64,000 bases of DNA from Arthrobacter sp. SLBN-122 (GCF_006715165.1 NZ_VFMS01000001.1:1798001-1862000), one strand, 5' to 3'. Positions 1 to 8,927 are shown, counted from the stretch's first letter. The notes: generated by a model not told the origin, from the letters alone. Made by a program: numbers and translations.

Positions 1-366
1 GTTGGCCAGCTGTGCCAGCTGTTCGGCGCGGAGGCCGTCGTCGTCGATGCTGGCGGTGGCCACGTTGGAGCACACCAGGATGGTGTCCATGCCCAGCCGG
101 GCCATGAGCTTGAACTTGGCCTCAGCCCTGCGGAGGTTGGCCTTGAGCACGTCCGGGGTGACGCCGTCGAAGTCGCGGAACGGCTGGTAAAGGTCAAGGC
201 CAAGTCCCAGGTCCGCGGCCATCTTCCGCACGTCCTCGGGACTGAGCGGCGAGGTGACCAGGTCCTGTTCGAAGATTTCGATGCCATCGAAGCCCGCGAT
301 GGCGCACGCCTGCATTTTCTCCTTCAGGGTGCCCGACAGGCAGACGGTGGCAATTCCGGTGCGCAT
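1..366 (-). CDS. qsuB: 3-dehydroshikimate dehydratase (QsuB-like), N-terminal part, continues beyond the window
   Basis: This is the first 122 codons of a sugar-phosphate isomerase/epimerase-type TIM-barrel protein; the rest lies beyond the left edge. The opening MRTGIATVCLSGTL, then GFDGIEIFEQDL, PFRDFDGV and LVCSNVATA, closely resemble what I recall of Corynebacterium QsuB, which dehydrates 3-dehydroshikimate to protocatechuate. Full-length relatives often carry a 4-hydroxyphenylpyruvate-dioxygenase-like C-terminal domain, which cannot be seen here. The ATG shares one base with the TGA of the dehydrogenase gene upstream (TGATG), so the two are translationally coupled. With the dehydrogenase, transporter and IclR regulator it forms a quinate/shikimate catabolic unit. 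The family call is strong; the domain count of the full protein is unknown. Confidence 0.85.
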   Translation of the reverse strand, partial: MRTGIATVCLSGTLKEKMQACAIAGFDGIEIFEQDLVTSPLSPEDVRKMAADLGLGLDLYQPFRDFDGVTPDVLKANLRRAEAKFKLMARLGMDTILVCSNVATASIDDDGLRAEQLAQLAN

Positions 367-1247
367 CAGGCGTTCACCTCCTCGGCGGCCACAAGCTCCA
401 GGAAGTGGCTGCGCATGCGGTCCGGATCAGCATCCAGGCCCGTGAAGATCCGGAACGCATCCGCAGCCTGGCCCACGGCCATCCGCCCGCCGTCCAGGAC
501 GTCACAGCCCTTGCCCCGGGCAGCCCGGACCAGTTCGGTGTCGATGGGGCGGTAGACGATGTCCGCCACCCAGTGCCGGGACTCCAGCAGGTCCAGGTCC
601 AGCGGCACACCGGGGTGGGCGGCCATGCCCACGGGGGTGCAGTGCACCAGGCCGTCGGCCCCGCGCATCAGCTGCGGCAGCTCCGCCGTCGTGCCTGCCG
701 TCACGGTGCTGTCCGGGAAAAAGGCCGCCAGCTCGGCAGCCCGGGCCCCGGCCCGCATCGGATCCACATCCACCAGGTGCAGCGTGCGGACGCCGGCGGT
801 CAGCAGGGCGTAGGCGACGGCGGATCCGGCACCGCCGGCACCCAGCTGCACCACACGGTCCAGCCGGGCTGCGGGGAGGCCGGACGACAAAGCGGCGGCG
901 AAGCCGGAGAAGTCAGTGTTGTGGCCGATGAAACGGCCGTCGCGGATCACCACGGTGTTCACGGCGCCCAGCCGGCGGGCGTCCGGGCTCACCTCGTCCA
1001 GGTGCTGCAGGACCAGCTGCTTGCAGGGGTGGGTGATGTTCAGGCCGTTGAAGCCAAGGGTCCTGGCGCTGTGCAGGATGGCGCCCACCGACTCTCCGGT
1101 CAGGCCCAGCTCCAGCAGGTCGATGGGGCGGTACAGGTAACGCAGGCCCTGCACGTCACCTTCCCGTTCGTGCATGGGCGGCGTGAGCGATGGCGTGACG
1201 CCATCACCAACCAGTCCCACCAGGTAGGACTCAGTTCGATTGCTCAT
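366..1247 (-). CDS. qsuD: quinate/shikimate dehydrogenase (QsuD/AroE family)
   Basis: This 293-residue NAD(P)-dependent dehydrogenase would interconvert shikimate and 3-dehydroshikimate (or quinate and dehydroquinate). Visible landmarks are the substrate loop SLTPPMHE (about 20-27), NITHPCKQ with the conserved Lys76, GHNTDFSGF with Asp112, and the nucleotide loop GAGGAG (about 136-141). Its overall wording matches Corynebacterium QsuD better than biosynthetic AroE, which fits the catabolic neighbours. The start at 1247 follows AAAGGAG at good spacing; a longer frame reaching 1328 has no such site. The gene is coupled to the downstream dehydratase. The upstream inverted repeat at 1347-1367 probably places it under IclR control. 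Quinate versus shikimate preference cannot be told from sequence. Confidence 0.88.
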   Translation of the reverse strand: MSNRTESYLVGLVGDGVTPSLTPPMHEREGDVQGLRYLYRPIDLLELGLTGESVGAILHSARTLGFNGLNITHPCKQLVLQHLDEVSPDARRLGAVNTVVIRDGRFIGHNTDFSGFAAALSSGLPAARLDRVVQLGAGGAGSAVAYALLTAGVRTLHLVDVDPMRAGARAAELAAFFPDSTVTAGTTAELPQLMRGADGLVHCTPVGMAAHPGVPLDLDLLESRHWVADIVYRPIDTELVRAARGKGCDVLDGGRMAVGQAADAFRIFTGLDADPDRMRSHFLELVAAEEVNA

Positions 1248-1346
1248 GCGTGCAGCTCCTTTGGTACGGCACCGGGCAGGCGCGGAAGTTGGGCGCGCTG
1301 CGGGGTGACAGGGATTACGGTACATCAATTGTTCACTTATCGCACT

Positions 1347-1367
1347 GTTGTTCTACATACGAACAAC
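1347..1367. promoter_or_regulatory. inverted repeat, probable IclR operator ahead of the qsuD-qsuB pair
   Basis: A perfect 7-bp inverted repeat, GTTGTTC and GAACAAC, is separated by 7 bp (TACATAC). It sits in the 152-bp gap between the end of the IclR gene and the dehydrogenase start, about 100 bp upstream of that start. The size and symmetry suit an IclR dimer site. The assignment to this regulator is inference from proximity. Confidence 0.55.
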
Positions 1368-1399
1368 CGGGCTCCAAGAACACGGGATTTCTTTGGCTG

Positions 1400-2266
1400 C
1401 TAGCGCTGCGGCAGCCTTGCGGCGAGCTCCGCGGCAGCTTCCTGCAGCAGCGGAACGTGGGCCTTCAACTCCTCGAGGCCCAGGCGGAATACCGGCACGG
1501 CAGTTGCGAGGGATGCGAAGGCATGGCCCTGGCTGTTGAGCAGCGGGACGGCCACGGCGCGCATGCCGGCCTCGTTTTCCTCATCCATGACGGCGTAGCC
1601 CTGCCGGCGCACCTGCTCGATTTCGGCGCGGAATGCATCCCGGCCCGTGATGGACTTTTCGGTGAGCGCTTCGAGCGGCAATTCCGCCAGGAGCCTTTCC
1701 CGCTCCGCGTCCTCGGCGAAGGCCACCAGGGCTTTCCCGACGGCGGTGGTGGACAGGGAGCCCAGGTGGCCGGGGTCGCTGGTCACCCGGAACATCTGGG
1801 GACCGTCCACCTTGCTGACCGTCAGGTGATGGTGGCCGTCGCGGACGCTGAGGATGGTTGCCTCGCCGGTCTCGGCGGTGACCCGGCGCAGGACGGGCGT
1901 CGCAGTACCGGCGAAACCATGATGGTTGGACACACGCTGGCCCAGCTGGAAGATGCGCAGGCCCAGATGGTAGCGGCGGCCGTCCGGCTCATAGTCCACA
2001 AAGCCGTCACGGGTCAGGGATCCAAGCAGGCGATAGGTGGTGCTGAACGGCAGTTCCGCCCGGCGGGAAATCTCCGCGGCGCTGGCACCGCGGGGCTCGT
2101 CCCCCAGCAGGACCAGCAGGCCCAGGGCTTTGCCCACCATGTCCGTACGGTCCGCAGGACGGCCGCCGACCTTGGCTTCCGGGGGCATGGCGTTCACGGG
2201 CTCTGCGGCGGCGGGGACGGCAGCAGCGGATTCTTCATTGACCGCTGTGGTTTGGTTCACACTCAT
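1400..2266 (-). CDS. IclR-family transcriptional regulator
   Basis: A 288-residue protein with the IclR layout: an N-terminal winged helix after a roughly 40-residue Ala-rich leader (LGLLVLLGDEPRGASAAEISRRA, then the recognition segment FSTTYRLLGSL and wing DGRRYHLG), followed by a GAF-like effector domain (STTAVGKALVAF, GYAVMDEENEAGMRAVAVP). Such regulators commonly bind aromatic or shikimate-pathway metabolites. The gene lies between the dehydrogenase/dehydratase pair and the divergently read transporter, so it probably controls both sides. I chose ATG 2266 (MSVNQTT) because the longer frame to 2362 would cross the putative promoter at 2318-2347; the ribosome-binding site here is weak. Confidence 0.88.
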   Translation of the reverse strand: MSVNQTTAVNEESAAAVPAAAEPVNAMPPEAKVGGRPADRTDMVGKALGLLVLLGDEPRGASAAEISRRAELPFSTTYRLLGSLTRDGFVDYEPDGRRYHLGLRIFQLGQRVSNHHGFAGTATPVLRRVTAETGEATILSVRDGHHHLTVSKVDGPQMFRVTSDPGHLGSLSTTAVGKALVAFAEDAERERLLAELPLEALTEKSITGRDAFRAEIEQVRRQGYAVMDEENEAGMRAVAVPLLNSQGHAFASLATAVPVFRLGLEELKAHVPLLQEAAAELAARLPQR

Positions 2267-2317
2267 GGATCGATGTTCCCACAATGTGAGAGCTATTTCT
2301 AGATGGTGATTATTTTC

Positions 2318-2347
2318 TTGACAGGTGACTGCCCTCACAGTCATAGT
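2318..2347 (+). promoter_or_regulatory. promoter of the MHS transporter with an internal inverted repeat
   Basis: TTGACA (2318-2323) is followed by CATAGT (2342-2347) with an 18-bp spacer. Inside the spacer is TGACTG-N6-CAGTCA (2326-2343), a candidate repressor or IclR site. The region is the divergent gap between the regulator (start 2266) and the transporter (start 2502). Confidence 0.5.
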
Positions 2348-2501
2348 TTCTGTATCGCACAAGTAGCTCCCACCATGTGGCTACGAATGCTTGGGTCTTT
2401 TCCGGACTCCAGCCGCATCGCGCCCCGCCCGCACCCAGGCAGCGGCGGCTGCGACCCCCAGATCCACATCCGCGACAATGTCGTCACACCAAAGGAACAC
2501 C

Positions 2502-3821
2502 ATGAGCCAGACACTTCCGTCCGCCGGGGCGGGTGCCCTCACCTCCGCCGGGACGCCCAAGAAGGCCGCCCTCGCCAGCTTCCTGGGCAGCGCCGTCGAA
2601 TACTATGACTTCTTCATCTTCGGATCCGCTGCCGCGCTGATCTTCCCCAAGGTCTTTTTCCCCGATGCAGACACCAACGCTGCCATCATGTCCTTCGCCA
2701 CCTTCGGGTTCGCCTATGTGGCGCGTCCCGTGGGCGCCATCATCCTGGGCCACTTCGGTGACCGGGTGGGCCGCCGGAAGGTCCTGATGTTCACCCTGCT
2801 GCTCATGGGCGCGTCGACGTTCGTGATCGGCTGCCTCCCCGACTTCCGGACTGTCGGCTGGTGGGCTCCGGCCCTCCTGGTGATCGCCCGCCTCTGCCAG
2901 GGCCTCAGCGCCGCCGGTGAGCAGGCCGGCGCCTCCTCAATGACCCTCGAGCACGCCCCGGACAACCAGCGGTCCTTCTTTACCTCCTGGACCCTCACCG
3001 GTACTCAGGGCGGCCAGATCCTCGCCGCCCTGGTCTTCATCCCCGTCCTGGCCCTGCCGGATGAGATCAAGTACGGCATTGGCTGGCGCATCCCGTTCTG
3101 GCTCAGCGCCGTGGTGGTCATCGTTGCCTTCTTCATCCGCCGCACGCTGCACGAACCGCCGGCCTTCGAGGAAGCCCAGAAGAACGCCCAGATCTCCAAG
3201 CTTCCCGTCGCCGACCTCCTCAAGGGCCACTGGCGCGACGTCCTGCGTGTTGTCGCCTGCGCCTTCATCGCCGCCGTCTCCACCGTGTTCGGCACCCTGG
3301 CCATCAGCTACGCCAAGACCGTCGCCGGCGTGGACGGCACCACCACCCTCTGGCTCGTCGTGGGCGCCAACCTGGTGGCCGTGGGCACCCAGCCGCTCTT
3401 CGGGAAGCTCGCGGACAGGATCGGCCGCAAACCCGTCTTCATCTACGGTGCCGTGGCCAGCGCAATCCTGACCCCGCTGTTCCTGCTCAGCCTGGAATCC
3501 GGCAGCATTCCGCTGATGTTCGTTGCCGCCATCGGTTTCTTCTCCTTCGGCTACGCCGCCTCCAACGCCGTCTGGCCGTCCTTCTACGCCGAGATGTTCA
3601 GCACCAAGGTCCGCTTCTCGGGCCTGGCCATCGGCACCCAGCTGGGCTTCCTGATGGCAGGCTTCGCTCCGGCCATCGTGGCTGCCATGGGCGGCATCAA
3701 GCCCGGCGGATGGGTGCAGATCAGCATCTTCACCGCCATCATCTGCACCATTGCCGCAGTCTCCGCCCTGACCGCCAAGGAGTCCTTCCGGACGCCCACC
3801 AAACTGCTGGGCCTGAAGTAG
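2502..3821 (+). CDS. MHS-family MFS transporter, probably shikimate/quinate importer
   Basis: A 439-residue, 12-helix major facilitator of the metabolite:H+ symporter type. The hallmark SAVEYYDFFIFG follows the short N-terminus, the first inter-helix loop GHFGDRVGRRKVL carries the MFS signature, and a second copy appears as KLADRIGRKP in the C-terminal half. ShiA and related dicarboxylate, proline and shikimate porters belong here. Substrate is inferred from the neighbours: dehydrogenase, dehydratase and IclR regulator. Start 2502 (MSQTLP) follows AAAGGAAC at 2491-2498; the frame is open further upstream but without a ribosome-binding site. A strong terminator follows the stop. Confidence 0.88.
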   Translation: MSQTLPSAGAGALTSAGTPKKAALASFLGSAVEYYDFFIFGSAAALIFPKVFFPDADTNAAIMSFATFGFAYVARPVGAIILGHFGDRVGRRKVLMFTLLLMGASTFVIGCLPDFRTVGWWAPALLVIARLCQGLSAAGEQAGASSMTLEHAPDNQRSFFTSWTLTGTQGGQILAALVFIPVLALPDEIKYGIGWRIPFWLSAVVVIVAFFIRRTLHEPPAFEEAQKNAQISKLPVADLLKGHWRDVLRVVACAFIAAVSTVFGTLAISYAKTVAGVDGTTTLWLVVGANLVAVGTQPLFGKLADRIGRKPVFIYGAVASAILTPLFLLSLESGSIPLMFVAAIGFFSFGYAASNAVWPSFYAEMFSTKVRFSGLAIGTQLGFLMAGFAPAIVAAMGGIKPGGWVQISIFTAIICTIAAVSALTAKESFRTPTKLLGLK

Positions 3822-3864
3822 GAGCGCCACACGCGCGCGTTCCTGCCCAGTTACTGATTAGTCA

Positions 3865-3906
3865 AAGCCCGCCACCTCCGGAAACGTCCGGACGTGGCGG
3901 GCTTTT
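3865..3906. terminator. hairpin terminator between convergent genes
   Basis: AAAGCCCGCCAC (3866-3877) pairs with GTGGCGGGCTTT (3894-3905), and the inner TCCGG/CCGGA can also pair. It ends in TTTT on the plus strand and in an A-run that reads as T on the minus strand. It can serve the transporter and the ligase gene alike. Confidence 0.8.
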
Positions 3907-3971
3907 GCGTGCGATCCGCAGTGGAACGGTGGCAGTAACCGGGCAGGAATGCACGACGGCGGGGGTCCCCG

Positions 3972-5069
3972 CTACCCCCTGCCGGTCTCCAATACCGAGG
4001 CCAGGTCGAAGTTGACCGGTTCCTCCAGTTGTTCGTACGTGCAGGATTCCGGGTCCCGGTCCGGCCGCCAGCGGTTGAACTGGGCAGTGTGCCGGAACCT
4101 CTCTCCCTCCATGTGGTCGTAGCGGACCTCCACCACCAGTTCGGGCCGCAGCGGAACGAACGACAGGTCCTTCCCGGCGCTCCACCTGCTGCCTTCGGCG
4201 TTCCGCGGGGTCCGTTCCCCCTCCTCCTGCTTTGCCCAGGCCCAGGGGTGGTTGTCGAAATCCGTCACCAGCGGCTGGAGCTGGTCAAACAATTCCTTCC
4301 GGCGCTTCATGGGGAAGGCGCCGATCACGCCCACGCTGGCCAAGCCGCCGTCGTCCTTGTACAGCCCCAGCAGCAGGGAGCCGATAGCGTCCGGCCCGCT
4401 CTTGTGGAGCCGGTAGCCCGCCACCACGCAGTCCGCCGTACGCTCGTGCTTGACCTTGAACATCACCCGCTTGTCCGGTTCGTACCGGCCGTCCAGCCGC
4501 TTGGCCACGATGCCGTCCAGCCCGGCCCCCTCAAACTGCTCGAACCATTGGGCGGCGGTGTCCTTGTCCGTGGTGGCGGCGGTCAGGTGGACCGGAGCGC
4601 TGCTGGCCGCGAGCGCCTTCTCCAGCGCCGCCCGCCGCTCGGAAAAGGGCCTGCCGGTGTAGTCGTCGCCGTCCAGTGCAAGGAGGTCGAACGCCACGAA
4701 ACTTGCCGGCGTTTGCTGGGCCAGCAGCTTTACCCGGCTGGCGGCGGGGTGGATGCGCTGCTGCAGGGCGTCGAAATCCAGCCGGTCGCCGGCGGCGCCC
4801 ACCAGGATGATCTCGCCATCCACCACACAGCGCTGCGGAAGGTTTTCCTTCAGCGCGGCCACGAGCTCCGGAAAGTAGCGGGTCATGGGCTTTTCATTCC
4901 GGCTGCCGATCTCCAGCTCATCACCGTCCCGGAAGATGATGGACCGGAAGCCGTCCCATTTGGGCTCGTAGCTAAGGTCACCGCTTCCTGGAATGCCGTC
5001 AATACCGCTGACGGCCTTGGCGAGCATGGGCGGGACGGGCGGCATCACGGGAAGTTCCATAGTGCCCAT
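3972..5069 (-). CDS. ligC: ATP-dependent DNA ligase, LigC type
   Basis: A 365-residue ATP-dependent ligase. The adenylation motif EPKWDGFR places the nucleotide-accepting Lys at 37. Motif III (FVAFDLLAL), motif IV (EGAGLDGIVAK) and motif V (MFKVKHERTADCVVAGY) are all present, followed by an OB-fold domain. Length and architecture match actinobacterial LigC (about 358 residues in Mycobacterium), a stand-alone repair ligase that participates in base excision or alternative end joining. No Ku or LigD gene lies in the window. Two starts are possible (5069 MGTMEL or 5060 MELPV); neither has a clear ribosome-binding site. The gene runs convergent to the transporter across the shared terminator. Confidence 0.9.
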   Translation of the reverse strand: MGTMELPVMPPVPPMLAKAVSGIDGIPGSGDLSYEPKWDGFRSIIFRDGDELEIGSRNEKPMTRYFPELVAALKENLPQRCVVDGEIILVGAAGDRLDFDALQQRIHPAASRVKLLAQQTPASFVAFDLLALDGDDYTGRPFSERRAALEKALAASSAPVHLTAATTDKDTAAQWFEQFEGAGLDGIVAKRLDGRYEPDKRVMFKVKHERTADCVVAGYRLHKSGPDAIGSLLLGLYKDDGGLASVGVIGAFPMKRRKELFDQLQPLVTDFDNHPWAWAKQEEGERTPRNAEGSRWSAGKDLSFVPLRPELVVEVRYDHMEGERFRHTAQFNRWRPDRDPESCTYEQLEEPVNFDLASVLETGRG

Positions 5070-5122
5070 TCTTGCCCGGCCCGTACCCTGGGCGGTAGGG
5101 CGGCACGGCGACGGAAGGGTTT

Positions 5123-6046
5123 TCAGCCGGCCAGCAGCCAGACCACCAGGACCAGCACGGGCGCCGCGGCGGCCGTGGAGAGCAGGATGGTTTCCCGGGC
5201 CACCGCCACGCCCTTCCCGTATTTGCTGGCAAACAGGAACACATTCTGGGCGGAGGGAAGCGCCGCCATGAGCACCACGCCCAGCAGCATGCGGTGGTCC
5301 AGGTCAAAGAGGAAGCGGCCGACGACGAACGCCACCGCCGGCATCACCGCGGACTTGAGTGCCGTGGCAGTGAGGATTTCGGCGGTGTGCCCGCCGCTTC
5401 GAAGCATTTTGGTTCCGTGCAGCGACATCCCGAATGCCAGCAGCACCACAGGGACGGCAGCGCCGCCAAGGAGCGTCAGCGGTGCCATCACCGGGGCCGG
5501 GGGCTGTACGTGGAACGCGGCCAGGACCACGCCCAGGAGTGAGGCGATGATCATGGGGTTCCGGAAGGGCTGGGTCAGCATGAGCCGGGGCGAGAACCGG
5601 CCGGCTTCGGAGAGGTCCAGCAGGGTCAGGACCAGGGGGGCGAACAGGAGCAGCTGGACCAGCAGGACCGGGGCCACAGGGGTGGCGTCCCCCAGGGCGT
5701 ACAGGGTGATGGGGATGCCGATGTTGTTGGCGTTGACGTAGGAACCGGCCATCGCGCCAACCGCCGTTTCAGCCAGCGGCCTTCGGAACCAGATCCGGCT
5801 GGCGGCCACATAAAGAAGCGCCGTGACGGCCGCCGTGATCAGCGCGAGCGGAACATAGGCGGAGAAGACCACGGAGAGGTCAGATTTCAGCACCACCGTG
5901 AAGAGCAGCACCGGGTTGGTGATGAAGAAGGCCGTACGGGTCAGTGCCGAGATGGTGGGTTCGTCACCCAGTCCACACCGCGCAGCGATATAGCCCACGG
6001 CGATGACCACGCCGATCACCGCCAGTCCAATGAGCACACCGCCCAC
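5123..6046 (-). CDS. auxin efflux carrier (AEC) family permease
   Basis: A 307-residue membrane protein with about ten hydrophobic segments, in two five-helix halves separated by a polar loop around LTQPFRNPMIIASLLGVVL. GSYVNANNIGIPI (first half) and ALPSAQNVFLFASKYG (second half) are the paired helix-break motifs of the AEC/bile-acid-like fold. Bacterial members export or import small organic acids such as malate; the substrate here is unknown. I prefer GTG 6046 because GGAAGGAAG lies 8 nt upstream; the frame also opens at ATG 6076. It is divergent from the oxidoreductase gene at 6208 and probably separate from the ligase. Confidence 0.82.
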   Translation of the reverse strand: MGGVLIGLAVIGVVIAVGYIAARCGLGDEPTISALTRTAFFITNPVLLFTVVLKSDLSVVFSAYVPLALITAAVTALLYVAASRIWFRRPLAETAVGAMAGSYVNANNIGIPITLYALGDATPVAPVLLVQLLLFAPLVLTLLDLSEAGRFSPRLMLTQPFRNPMIIASLLGVVLAAFHVQPPAPVMAPLTLLGGAAVPVVLLAFGMSLHGTKMLRSGGHTAEILTATALKSAVMPAVAFVVGRFLFDLDHRMLLGVVLMAALPSAQNVFLFASKYGKGVAVARETILLSTAAAAPVLVLVVWLLAG

Positions 6047-6207
6047 GTGGGGTACTTCCTTCCGGTTCCGCCGCATCCTGCGCCCCGGAAGGGCACAGTA
6101 TTACAAGTCTTAAACTTATCGGACAAGTGCCCCTGCTTTCGGTACCTGTCCATCCCACAGCCGAGGTACCCCTCGACAGGCCGCCGCCGGGACGGTACAG
6201 CTTAACG

Positions 6208-7236
6208 ATGGTTACCGTCGGCTTCCACGCATCCCACGAACAGATCAGTCCCGGCCAGTTGCTCAAGGACGTCCAGCACGCCGAACGCGCCGGCTTTGAC
6301 GCGGCCATGTGCTCCGACCACATCGAGCCGTGGTCCGCCCGGCAGGGGCACTCCGGCTTCGCATGGTCCTGGCTGGGTGCGGCGATGGCCATCACCAGCC
6401 TGCGGTTCGGCGTGGTGACCGCACCCGGGCAGCGCTACCACCCCGCCATCATCGCCCACGCCTCCGCAACCCTGGCCTGCATGTTCCCCGGCAGGTTCTG
6501 GTTCGCCCCCGGCAGCGGCGAAAACATGAACGAGCACATCACCGGCGATGCCTGGCCGGCCAAAGACATCCGGCAACGCCGGCTCGAAGAGTGCGTGGAC
6601 GTAATCCGCCGCCTGCACCGCGGGGAGGAGGTCAGCCACCGCGGGCTGGTCACCGTGGAGCAGGCGCGGATCTGGGATGTCCCCGAATCCCCGCCCCCAC
6701 TCATCGCCCCTGCCATCAGCGTGGACACGGCCCGCCGCGCGGCAGCCTGGGCCGACGGCCTGGTCACCGTCAACCAGCCGGCGGCGAAGCTGCGGGACAT
6801 GCTCGCCGCCTACCGCGACAGCGGGGGTAAGGGCAAGGCGGTGCTGCAGGTGCACCTGTCCTGGGCCGGCAGCGAGCAGGAAGCGGCGGCCGTCGCCCTG
6901 GACCAGTGGCGGACCAACACGTTCGCCCCGCCCATCCCCTGGGACCTGCCCTCCGCGGGCCATTTCGACGGCGTGGGCGAGCACGTGGGCGAGGAACAGG
7001 TGCGCAGCGCGGTCAATGTTTCCGCCAGCCTCAATGCGCACGCAGACTGGCTGTCTGAATACGTGGAACTGGGCTTCGATGAGCTGTACCTGCACTTCGT
7101 GGGGCAGCGGCAGGATGCCTTCATCGATGCCTTCGCCGCTGAGGTGCTCCCGCAGGTCCGCACCCCTGACCCGGCCGGAACGGAACCGCAGCTTGCGGCG
7201 GCAACCGCCAGCCCGGCGTCGGACACTCCGGCATGA
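6208..7236 (+). CDS. LLM-class flavin-dependent oxidoreductase (TIGR03885 type)
   Basis: A 342-residue luciferase-like TIM-barrel protein. MVTVGFHASHEQISPGQLL, CSDHIEPWSARQGHSGFAWSWLG and TAPGQRYHPAII are typical of the F420/FMN-dependent glucose-6-phosphate-dehydrogenase-like LLM group, and the pattern with ASHEQ is the subgroup that, as I recall, is regularly found beside GH13 genes. The last four bases overlap the start of the GH13 gene (ATGA), so the two are translationally coupled. The Ala/Pro-rich tail of about 30 residues is probably disordered. Start 6208 is chosen by family alignment; its ribosome-binding site is weak. Cofactor and substrate are not known for this group. Confidence 0.85.
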   Translation: MVTVGFHASHEQISPGQLLKDVQHAERAGFDAAMCSDHIEPWSARQGHSGFAWSWLGAAMAITSLRFGVVTAPGQRYHPAIIAHASATLACMFPGRFWFAPGSGENMNEHITGDAWPAKDIRQRRLEECVDVIRRLHRGEEVSHRGLVTVEQARIWDVPESPPPLIAPAISVDTARRAAAWADGLVTVNQPAAKLRDMLAAYRDSGGKGKAVLQVHLSWAGSEQEAAAVALDQWRTNTFAPPIPWDLPSAGHFDGVGEHVGEEQVRSAVNVSASLNAHADWLSEYVELGFDELYLHFVGQRQDAFIDAFAAEVLPQVRTPDPAGTEPQLAAATASPASDTPA

Positions 7237-8927
7237 GGATCGCCGAGACCTCGGACCTGTGGTGGAAGAATGCGGTGATCTACTGCCTGGACGTGGAGAC
7301 GTTCTTCGACGACGACGGCGACGGCGCCGGCGATTTCGCCGGCCTTACCCAGCGGGTGGACTACCTCGCTGCGCTGGGCGTGACCTGCATCTGGCTGATG
7401 CCGTTCTACCCGTCCCCGGACCGCGACGACGGCTATGACGTCACGGACTTCTTCGGCGTGGACCGCCGCCTTGGCACGCTGGGCGACCTGGTGGAATTCA
7501 TCCGCGCCGCTAAGGACCGCGGTATGCGCGTAATCGCCGACTTCGTGGTGAACCACACCTCCGACCAGCACCCCTGGTTCGTGGAAGCCCGGAAATCCAC
7601 TGACAACCCGTTCCGCGACTTTTATGTGTGGCGAAAGGACACTCCCCCGGACACGTCCTCGGAGGTGGTGTTTCCCGGGGAGGAGAACTCGCTGTGGACC
7701 CTTGATGAGGCTACCGGCGAGTGGTACCTGCACATGTTTGCCAAGTACCAGCCTGACCTCAACGTCACCAATGCCGGCGTGCGGGACCAGATCGCCAAAG
7801 CCATGGGACTGTGGCTGGAACTGGGGCTTGACGGTTTCAGGCTGGACGCCGTGCCGTTCTTCCTGGAAACCCGTGGCGCACCCAAGGACGAGGCAGCGAA
7901 CATCAACCCGCACGGCTACCTCTGTGCGCTGCGCAGCTTCGTGAACCGGCGCAACGGCAGCGCCGTGCTGCTGGGGGAGGTGAACCTGCCCTATAAGGAG
8001 CAGCTGGAATACTACGGTGGCCCCGAGGGCAACGAACTGAACATGCAGTTCGACTTCCTGGCCATGCAGCACATCTATTTGTCCCTTGCCAGGCAGGATG
8101 CGCGCCCGCTGGCCGAGACGCTCAAGAGCAGGCCGCCGATCAACCCGGACAACCAATGGGCCATGTTCGTGCGCAACCATGACGAGCTGACACTGGACAA
8201 GCTCAGCGACGGCGAGCGCCAGGAAGTCTTCGCCGCGTTCGGGCCGGAGAAGAACATGCAGATCTACGGCCGCGGCCTCCGGCGGCGGCTGCCTCCGATG
8301 CTCGGTGGCGACCAGGAGCGGATCCGCATGGTGTATTCCCTCATGTTCTCGCTGCCCGGCACCCCGGTGCTGTTCTACGGCGAGGAGATTGGCATGGGTG
8401 AGGACCTCCGGCAGAAGAGCCGCGCCGCAGTGCGCACGCCCATGCAGTGGAACACTGAGAAGAACGGCGGCTTCTCCAATGCCAAGGCATCAGAGCTGGT
8501 GGCCCCGCTGGTGCGCGGCGAATACGGGCCGGAGAACGTCAACGCCGCTGCGGCCAAGCGGGACCCGGAATCGCTGTTCAACTTCATGGCAACGCTGATC
8601 GCGCGCTACCGCGAGGCACCAGAGCTGGGGTGGGGCTCGTTCGGGATCATCGACCAGCCGGAACCCGCGGTCTTTGCCCACACCTGCAGTTCGGACGGCG
8701 GGACGCTGGTGCTGCTGCACAACTTGGGCGAAGAGCAGGTGTTGGTCACCGGACGGGTGGGACCGGAGGATGGCCCGCGCCAGGCTTACCGGGACGCCAT
8801 GCTGCTGGACCTGTTCGACGGCGGCAACGCCCCCTTGGAGCCCGACGGCAGCTTCACGGTGGAACTGGGACGCTACGGCTGCCGCTGGTTCCGCGTGCAC
8901 CGCAAAGGCGACCGGCTGGCACCGTAA
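7233..8927 (+). CDS. GH13 alpha-amylase-family enzyme, trehalose-synthase-like
   Basis: A 564-residue GH13 protein. The (beta/alpha)8 motifs are clear: VIADFVVNHTSDQHPW, DGFRLDAVPF (nucleophile Asp205), LLGEVN (acid/base Glu249) and FVRNHDELTLD (Asp317), so it should be active. The N-terminal WWKNAVIYCLDVETFFDDDGDG and the loop PFYPSPDRDDGYDV resemble trehalose synthase (maltose to trehalose isomerase), but the C-terminal domain is short and there is no maltokinase gene nearby. A related alpha-glucosidase or transglycosylase is therefore possible. The role is probably handling of compatible solutes or glycogen-derived sugars in the cytoplasm, as there is no signal peptide. Coupled by a 4-bp overlap to the LLM oxidoreductase. 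Confidence 0.88.
   Translation: MRIAETSDLWWKNAVIYCLDVETFFDDDGDGAGDFAGLTQRVDYLAALGVTCIWLMPFYPSPDRDDGYDVTDFFGVDRRLGTLGDLVEFIRAAKDRGMRVIADFVVNHTSDQHPWFVEARKSTDNPFRDFYVWRKDTPPDTSSEVVFPGEENSLWTLDEATGEWYLHMFAKYQPDLNVTNAGVRDQIAKAMGLWLELGLDGFRLDAVPFFLETRGAPKDEAANINPHGYLCALRSFVNRRNGSAVLLGEVNLPYKEQLEYYGGPEGNELNMQFDFLAMQHIYLSLARQDARPLAETLKSRPPINPDNQWAMFVRNHDELTLDKLSDGERQEVFAAFGPEKNMQIYGRGLRRRLPPMLGGDQERIRMVYSLMFSLPGTPVLFYGEEIGMGEDLRQKSRAAVRTPMQWNTEKNGGFSNAKASELVAPLVRGEYGPENVNAAAAKRDPESLFNFMATLIARYREAPELGWGSFGIIDQPEPAVFAHTCSSDGGTLVLLHNLGEEQVLVTGRVGPEDGPRQAYRDAMLLDLFDGGNAPLEPDGSFTVELGRYGCRWFRVHRKGDRLAP

Noticed and set aside
4029..5741. A 570-codon frame antisense to the ligase and permease genes
   Set aside because: It crosses two genes with intact motifs on the other strand and has no domain of its own.
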